Source of the DNA: Helicobacteraceae bacterium
GTDB taxonomy: Bacteria > Campylobacterota > Campylobacteria > Campylobacterales > Sulfurimonadaceae
Length of the DNA stretch: 10,487 bases
Assembly: GCA_030613795.1 (NCBI GenBank)
Contig: JAUWLG010000028.1
Location: 1-10,487 of the forward strand
Reading direction: 5' to 3'
Shown here: positions 6,612-10,487 of the stretch, in pieces
Position numbering within the stretch: position 1 is the stretch's first letter
Layout: the number at the start of each line of letters is the position of its first letter
Notes under the pieces: model-generated
Databases searched by the model: none
Told to the model about the DNA's origin: nothing
Seen by the model: only the letters and a program-made list of their open reading frames with translations
Program-made: the position numbers and the translations under genes

Positions 6612-8230
6612 CTCAACCTCTTATGACTAAAAAGTCTAAACTCGTTTATCATCGAGTGTTCACCGATAATGATCATAATATCACCCTTCTCTATCACCGT
6701 CTCCGGTGAAGGATTAAAGATAAACTCTTCAACACTCAGTTTAGAGAGCCCGATCAGCAGCAGACGGTGTCTGCGAATATGAAGATCACCGACATTCTTG
6801 AAGTTACTCGCTATACGTTCATCTACAACGATCTCTTCCATCGCCGCACCCGCCTCTTCTGCACGCAGCATACTCATCGTCTCAAAAGCAACCGGCCTGC
6901 CGCTGTACTCTTTAGAGAGAAGACCGATCAACTCCTGTGAATAGACGATATGATTCACCCCGGCAAGACGCAGCTTACGACGGTTCTTTTTTTCATGAAG
7001 CAGTGAGAGAACATTAATACGGTGGTCGATCGAACGCAAGGTCAGCGTGGTATAGACATTTAAGATATCACTGTCACGAAGCAAGATAACCGCGATAACC
7101 TGCTTTGCAAAATCGATCCCCATACTCTGATAAGAGGAGAGTGATGCCGGATCAAGCTGCAGAGCATAAAGCTGATTCTCTTTAGCCTCTTTGATGCGAT
7201 CATAATCTGTATCTAACACCACCACAGTTCTACCGCTTCGGCGCAGTTTAGAAGCGGTCTGCTTCGCCACAATCCCATAACCGCAGATCAGATAAAAGTG
7301 CTTGAGTCCTTTAATATCTGAAAGCATCTTGTTCTCACGGATGTCGTCAAGTTTTTCCGTAAAGGCGGTCACGACAATCGAAGTAGCAAAAGAGATCACC
7401 GCAATACCTGCGATAATGACAAGAATAGCGACCATTCTTCCCTCTTGCGTCGTCGGTGTCACATCGCCATAACCAACTGTTGAGATGGTTACGATAGACC
7501 AGTACAAAGCATCAAAAAGCGTATTGATAGGTGAATCTGGATTATTAGCTTCCATCACGTAGATAAGCACCGACGCAACAAAAACAATAACACTGGCAAA
7601 GGTTAAAAGGGTGAGTAGCTCAAACTTCTTGTGCGAAAGGACATAACCAAAGTACTGCATATTCTGGGTGTAGCGGAAGATCTTAAAGACACGAAACAAA
7701 ATAAACAGACGCAGCAGTCTTAACTCATGGAAAAATGGCATAATCGCCAGAAGATCGATGATCGCTGCCGGGGAGCGAACATGGTTCCATTTGGCTAAAA
7801 AGACCTTAAAGAGTGCATGTCCGACACGAAAACGACGCTGCAGAAGCTCATCTTTTTCATACTGTTTGATCATCATACCGGATGAATCGCTGATCACCCA
7901 AAAACGAAACAGGTACTCGACCAAAAAGATAAATGAGATGATGTAGTCATTAAACAGTGCTAAAAAATCATGGGTCTCATGACGTACATCACGGATCAGG
8001 ATAATGACACTTGAAAAGATCAGCACCATCATCATAAGATCAAAATAACGTTTATAGGGATAGGAACTGTTTTCTAAAAGATTATAAAAGAAGTGTTTTG
8101 TCGCTTTATATCGCGGTGATGTTTTTAAAGCGTACGCGCCATCGACCAGCAGCCTTGAAAAAAGCCCCGGTGATCTATATTGCGACGATGTTGAAGAGGG
8201 ATTTTGAGACGCTTTTTTCTCTTCATCCAA
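6608..8230 (-). CDS. Voltage-sensor-type six-helix K+ channel with RCK domain
   Basis: An inner-membrane potassium channel. Numbering from a TTG at 8236 (542 residues): S1 about 66-83, S2 92-115, S3 158-170, and an S4 with basic residues every third position (R173, R176, R182, K185, R188; I179 interrupts). S5 spans 207-228, the pore helix leads to the K+ selectivity filter TVGYGD (253-258), and S6 spans 268-290. A cytosolic TrkA_N/RCK domain (about 314-440) has the intact GxGxxA motif G319-Y-G321-I-V-A324 and acid D342, and a TrkA_C domain covers 455-540. The layout matches Kch-like channels with an extra TrkA_C. Both possible starts are TTG. The one at 8230 has AAAGG (8238-8242) 7 bases upstream, while the one at 8236 has it only 1 base away, so 8230 (540 residues) is preferred. 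Confidence 0.92.
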   Translation of the reverse strand: MDEEKKASQNPSSTSSQYRSPGLFSRLLVDGAYALKTSPRYKATKHFFYNLLENSSYPYKRYFDLMMMVLIFSSVIILIRDVRHETHDFLALFNDYIISFIFLVEYLFRFWVISDSSGMMIKQYEKDELLQRRFRVGHALFKVFLAKWNHVRSPAAIIDLLAIMPFFHELRLLRLFILFRVFKIFRYTQNMQYFGYVLSHKKFELLTLLTFASVIVFVASVLIYVMEANNPDSPINTLFDALYWSIVTISTVGYGDVTPTTQEGRMVAILVIIAGIAVISFATSIVVTAFTEKLDDIRENKMLSDIKGLKHFYLICGYGIVAKQTASKLRRSGRTVVVLDTDYDRIKEAKENQLYALQLDPASLSSYQSMGIDFAKQVIAVILLRDSDILNVYTTLTLRSIDHRINVLSLLHEKKNRRKLRLAGVNHIVYSQELIGLLSKEYSGRPVAFETMSMLRAEEAGAAMEEIVVDERIASNFKNVGDLHIRRHRLLLIGLSKLSVEEFIFNPSPETVIEKGDIMIIIGEHSMINEFRLFSHKRLR

Positions 8231-8240
8231 TGTCAAGCCT

Positions 8241-9665
8241 TTAACCTAGTTTTGCTTTGAGCATCTCGTTAACGGTTTGCGGGTTGGCTGTACCCTTACT
8301 CGCTTTCATCGTCTGACCGACAAAGAAGCCAAAGAGTTTATCTTTACCGCCTTTGTATTGTTCGACTTTATCGCCATTGGCCGCAATGACCTCGTCAATG
8401 ATCTTCTCAAGTGCACCGGTGTCATTCATCTGTTTAAGACCTAGTTTATCGATTGCAGCATCAACATCACTCTCATTGCTCATCAGGTAGTCAAGTACCT
8501 CTTTAGCCGCTTTACCACTGATGGTCTTGTCTTCAATGCGTTTTACAAGCGTTCCAAGCGTCTTGGCATCAACAGGCGACGTTGGGATCGTCATACCGCC
8601 TTTAAGACGCCCTTGAAGCTCTACAGTTAGCCATGTGACTGCATTTTTGGCGCTGATGCCTTCAGCCAGCATTGCCTCAAAGAAGTGTGCCGTCTCAAGC
8701 TCAGAGGTAATAACCGCTGCATCATACTCACGCATGCCGTACTCAGAGACCAAACGAGCTTTTTTCTCATCCGGTAACTCAGGGATGTCAGAGTATGTCG
8801 CGAACATGTCATCCGGGATCACCGCTTTAAGCAGGTCAGGCTCCGGGAAGTAACGATAATCAGCCGCTTCCTCTTTACCACGCATAGAACGGGTCTCTTG
8901 CTTGACCTGGTCAAAAAGACGCGTCTCTTGGCGAATCTCTTCATCGTAAACACCGTCTTCCCACGCCTCAGTCTGACGCTGTACTTCGATCTCGATCGCT
9001 TTTTGGATAAAACGGAAGCTGTTGATGTTTTTGATCTCTACACGTGTGTAAAGTTTCTCATCACCTTTAGGACGAATAGAGACATTGACGTCAACACGGA
9101 ATGATCCCTCTTGCATGTTCGCATTAGAGATATCCAGGTAACGCACGATAGAGTGAAGTTTCTTCACATAAAGTACTGCTTCCTCAGCTGAACGCATGTC
9201 CGGTTCAGAGACGATCTCAAGCAGCGGTGTACCCGCACGGTTCAAATCCACTTTCGAGATAGAGCCGTCATGGATATTTTTACCCGCATCCGCTTCGATG
9301 TGCGCACGGTTAATACGGATCGTCTTGCTAGAGCCATCTTCAAAGTCGATGTCAAGCGTACCGTGTTCAACTACAGGGGTATAAAGTTGAGTGATCTGAT
9401 ACGCCGTAGGGCTGTCCGGATAGAAGTAAGACTTACGGTCAAAAAACGAAGTACGGTTGACTGTCGCACCGATCGCCGTTCCAAGCATAATAGACTTCTC
9501 TAAAACACTTTTGTTAAGTACAGGAAGAGCACCCGGCAGTGCCAAACAAGTCGGGCAAGTGTTAACGTTAGGACGATCATTAAAGCTCGTTGGGCATGAA
9601 CAAAATAGTTTTGTCTCAGTGTTAAGTTGGGTATGGACTTCAAGGCCGATTACGACTTCAAACAT
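8241..9665 (-). CDS. gatB: Asp-tRNA(Asn)/Glu-tRNA(Gln) amidotransferase subunit B
   Basis: The tRNA-binding and kinase-like subunit of GatCAB, which converts misacylated Glu-tRNA(Gln) and Asp-tRNA(Asn) to the amidated forms in bacteria lacking the direct synthetases. The 474-residue length is typical. It begins [14 protein letters not shown], the GatB hallmark, followed by C22-x-C24 and C37-x-x-C40, which look like a metal site, then DRKSYFYPD (75-83) in the catalytic cradle. The C-terminal YqeY-type domain ends in [17 protein letters not shown] and EMLKAKLG. The ATG at 9665 has AAGGAA (9670-9675) 4 bases upstream. It is the first gene of the operon running into the channel gene; gatA and gatC are not in the window. 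Identification is very secure. Confidence 0.98.
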   Translation of the reverse strand: MFEVVIGLEVHTQLNTETKLFCSCPTSFNDRPNVNTCPTCLALPGALPVLNKSVLEKSIMLGTAIGATVNRTSFFDRKSYFYPDSPTAYQITQLYTPVVEHGTLDIDFEDGSSKTIRINRAHIEADAGKNIHDGSISKVDLNRAGTPLLEIVSEPDMRSAEEAVLYVKKLHSIVRYLDISNANMQEGSFRVDVNVSIRPKGDEKLYTRVEIKNINSFRFIQKAIEIEVQRQTEAWEDGVYDEEIRQETRLFDQVKQETRSMRGKEEAADYRYFPEPDLLKAVIPDDMFATYSDIPELPDEKKARLVSEYGMREYDAAVITSELETAHFFEAMLAEGISAKNAVTWLTVELQGRLKGGMTIPTSPVDAKTLGTLVKRIEDKTISGKAAKEVLDYLMSNESDVDAAIDKLGLKQMNDTGALEKIIDEVIAANGDKVEQYKGGKDKLFGFFVGQTMKASKGTANPQTVNEMLKAKLG

Positions 9666-9702
9666 TGGGTTCCTTGTTTGTGATTTTTACAACCACTAAA
9701 AA

Positions 9703-9730
9703 ATATTATTTTAATTATCGAGACAGTAAA
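9703..9730 (-). promoter_or_regulatory. Candidate promoter of the gatB operon
   Basis: Reading the minus strand, TTTACT (9725-9730, 4 of 6 matches to -35), a 16-base AT-rich spacer and TAATAT (9703-9708, 4 of 6 matches to -10) would give a leader of about 30 bases before the gatB ATG. The region is generally AT-rich, so the exact boxes are uncertain; this is the only gap large enough for the operon promoter. Confidence 0.3.
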
Positions 9731-9736
9731 ACTTCT

Positions 9737-9810
9737 CGTCATTCCGGACTTGATCCGGAATCTACACCTTCTAGACGCACCATGGATTCTGAATCAAGTT
9801 CAGAATGACG
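9737..9810. repeat. 74-bp double-hairpin palindromic repeat
   Basis: The outer ends CGTCATT and AATGACG (9737-9743 and 9804-9810) are inverted repeats. Each arm also folds on itself: TTCCGGA-CTTGA-TCCGGAA (9742-9760) and TTCTGAA-TCAAG-TTCAGAA (9786-9804), both perfect 7-bp stems. The two arms are near-complements of one another, and the four internal stem differences between them come as pairs that keep each stem intact. This resembles the widespread proteobacterial intergenic repeats beginning GTCATTCC and ending GGAATGAC. It lies between the TenI/ThiE-family gene and the gatB promoter. No transposase is present nearby. Confidence 0.8.
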
Positions 9811-9820
9811 ACTAAGGTAT

Positions 9821-9846
9821 AAAAAGTCAAAAACTGTTTTAGTTTT
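9821..9846 (-). terminator. Weak AT-rich terminator candidate of the TenI/ThiE gene
   Basis: On the minus strand AAAACT and AGTTTT (9841-9846 and 9830-9835) form a 6-bp stem around a 5-base loop that includes the stop codon, followed by TGAC and five T (9821-9825). The stem is AT-rich, so stability is low; the 74-bp palindrome just beyond could do the job instead. Confidence 0.3.
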
Positions 9847-10396
9847 CTACAAAATAGCGGATCGAAGCAAAGCCAAAACAGCCTGTCTTCTCAACCGCTT
9901 TTACCTGCTCTAACGTGGTGATCCCACCGAGCGCGATAATAGGAAAGCTTATTTTAGCCACTCTTTCATTTAAATCCTCTAAACCCTTGGGCTCACCCTT
10001 GTCCGGCGTGCTAAAGATGGGGCTATACGTCACTGCATCAGCCCCTCTTTTTTGCGCTTCTAAGATCTCTTTTTCACTGTGACAAGAGATAATAGTAAAG
10101 AGACCTAGGCTTTTCGCTTTTTCTATCTCATCGAACTGCTGTGAAGTCAGATGCACACCATAAGCATTTAATCCTGCAGCTAATTCAACATCGCCATGAA
10201 GTAAGGCTTTTGTGTTGTCAAACTGTGAACAGACCTCTAAAAATTGCTCTGCCATGTCAGTATATTTTGGATTGTTTTTGTCGCGGTAGAGGGCAAAGTC
10301 TGGTTCATGTTTTGTCAGAGCGTTCTCTAGATTTTCAGAAAATCCAGAGACATCTTTAGAATAAAACTTTGGATCAGTAATAAGATAGGTCTTCAT
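9839..10396 (-). CDS. TenI/ThiE-family thiamin-pathway protein (TenI-like)
   Basis: A 185-residue TIM-barrel protein of the thiamin phosphate synthase/TenI superfamily. Visible family marks are YLITD at the N-terminus, YRDK (R38, K40) in the diphosphate-binding region, GVHL (80-83), SCHSEKE with H106, GADAVTYSPIF (118-128), K133, GLEDL (138-142) and IIALGGIT (153-160). True ThiE synthases have an N-D pair before the VD-x-A strand and an aspartate after GVHLGQ, both used for Mg-diphosphate. Here these read H67-G68 and T84-S85-Q86-Q87, so both acids are missing, as I recall for Bacillus TenI (thiazole tautomerase). A TenI-like role is therefore more likely than thiamin phosphate synthesis, though automatic annotation will probably say ThiE. 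The ATG at 10396 lacks a clear ribosome binding site and lies 9 bases after the upstream gene's stop. Confidence 0.85.
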   Translation of the reverse strand: MKTYLITDPKFYSKDVSGFSENLENALTKHEPDFALYRDKNNPKYTDMAEQFLEVCSQFDNTKALLHGDVELAAGLNAYGVHLTSQQFDEIEKAKSLGLFTIISCHSEKEILEAQKRGADAVTYSPIFSTPDKGEPKGLEDLNERVAKISFPIIALGGITTLEQVKAVEKTGCFGFASIRYFVEN

Positions 10397-10405
10397 AAAT
10401 TATAC

Positions 10406-10487
10406 TTATATTTTAACGAGCCCGGCATCTGCCAACTGTTGCACAAAAGAGCAGATATCTTTTTCAAGCTGTACAGCATCTACCTCA
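10406..10487 (-). CDS. C-terminal end of a small protein, possibly PqqD-like (partial)
   Basis: The minus strand is open from the window edge to a TAA at 10406-10408 and encodes 26 residues, EVDAVQLEKDIC followed by SFVQQLADAGLVKI. The pattern of an alternating helix (LEKDICSFVQQL) ending in ADAGLV is what the C-terminus of PqqD-family peptide-binding proteins looks like, but 26 residues are too few to be sure. It ends 9 bases before the TenI/ThiE-like gene, so the two probably share a transcript. The real coding status is likely, given reading frame, spacing and composition; the family call is tentative. Confidence 0.55.
   Translation of the reverse strand, partial: EVDAVQLEKDICSFVQQLADAGLVKI

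Noticed and set aside
8635..9699. Several plus-strand open frames opposite gatB
   Set aside because: They are complementary to a highly conserved housekeeping gene and show no family features.

Overview
The window reads as a compact, gene-dense chromosomal stretch of a Campylobacterota (epsilonproteobacterial) genome, probably a Sulfurimonas/Sulfurovum-type free-living organism. This is an inference from protein style, moderate AT content, short GpsA, AAGGA-type ribosome binding sites and tightly overlapping genes. No sequence search was possible. Nothing marks it as a plasmid, prophage or genomic island.

Layout. (1) Positions 1-352 hold the C-terminal part of a class I SAM methyltransferase whose frame is broken near 130-145. 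(2) 419-835 is an unrecognised 138-residue acidic protein with its own extended -10 promoter. (3) 866-1156 (minus) is a small Dabb-domain protein. (4) 1208-3516 is a plus-strand run: a tiny two-helix membrane protein, a cardiolipin synthase and an EEP-superfamily phosphoesterase, with 10-11 base overlaps or gaps. (5) 3560-3670 is a 111-bp imperfect palindrome between convergent genes; it also supplies the last codon and stop of the transporter on the other strand. (6) 3665-9665 (minus) is a five-gene operon in the order gatB, six-helix voltage-sensor K+ channel with an RCK domain, a separate RCK protein, gpsA, DASS-family anion transporter. Junctions are 4-base overlaps or gaps under 10 bases. 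(7) 9666-9838 is intergenic and carries a second, unrelated 74-bp palindrome made of two hairpins. (8) 9839-10487 (minus) holds a TenI/ThiE-family gene preceded by the tail of a possible PqqD-like gene.

How the genes fit together. GpsA makes sn-glycerol 3-phosphate, the precursor of phosphatidylglycerol, and the cardiolipin synthase consumes phosphatidylglycerol, so two steps of anionic phospholipid synthesis lie close together though on opposite strands. The channel and the separate RCK gene are translationally coupled and probably form one K+ channel complex. GatB (tRNA amidation) heads that operon and has no obvious mechanistic link to it.

Most unusual points: the split two-RCK channel arrangement in which the second RCK has a degenerate dinucleotide motif; the two structured palindromic repeats, one with arm differences that preserve base pairing and one forming a gene's stop; a TenI/ThiE protein lacking both Mg-binding aspartates expected of a true ThiE; and the single-base frame break in the methyltransferase. 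I do not see a clearly new multi-gene system such as a defence or secretion locus.
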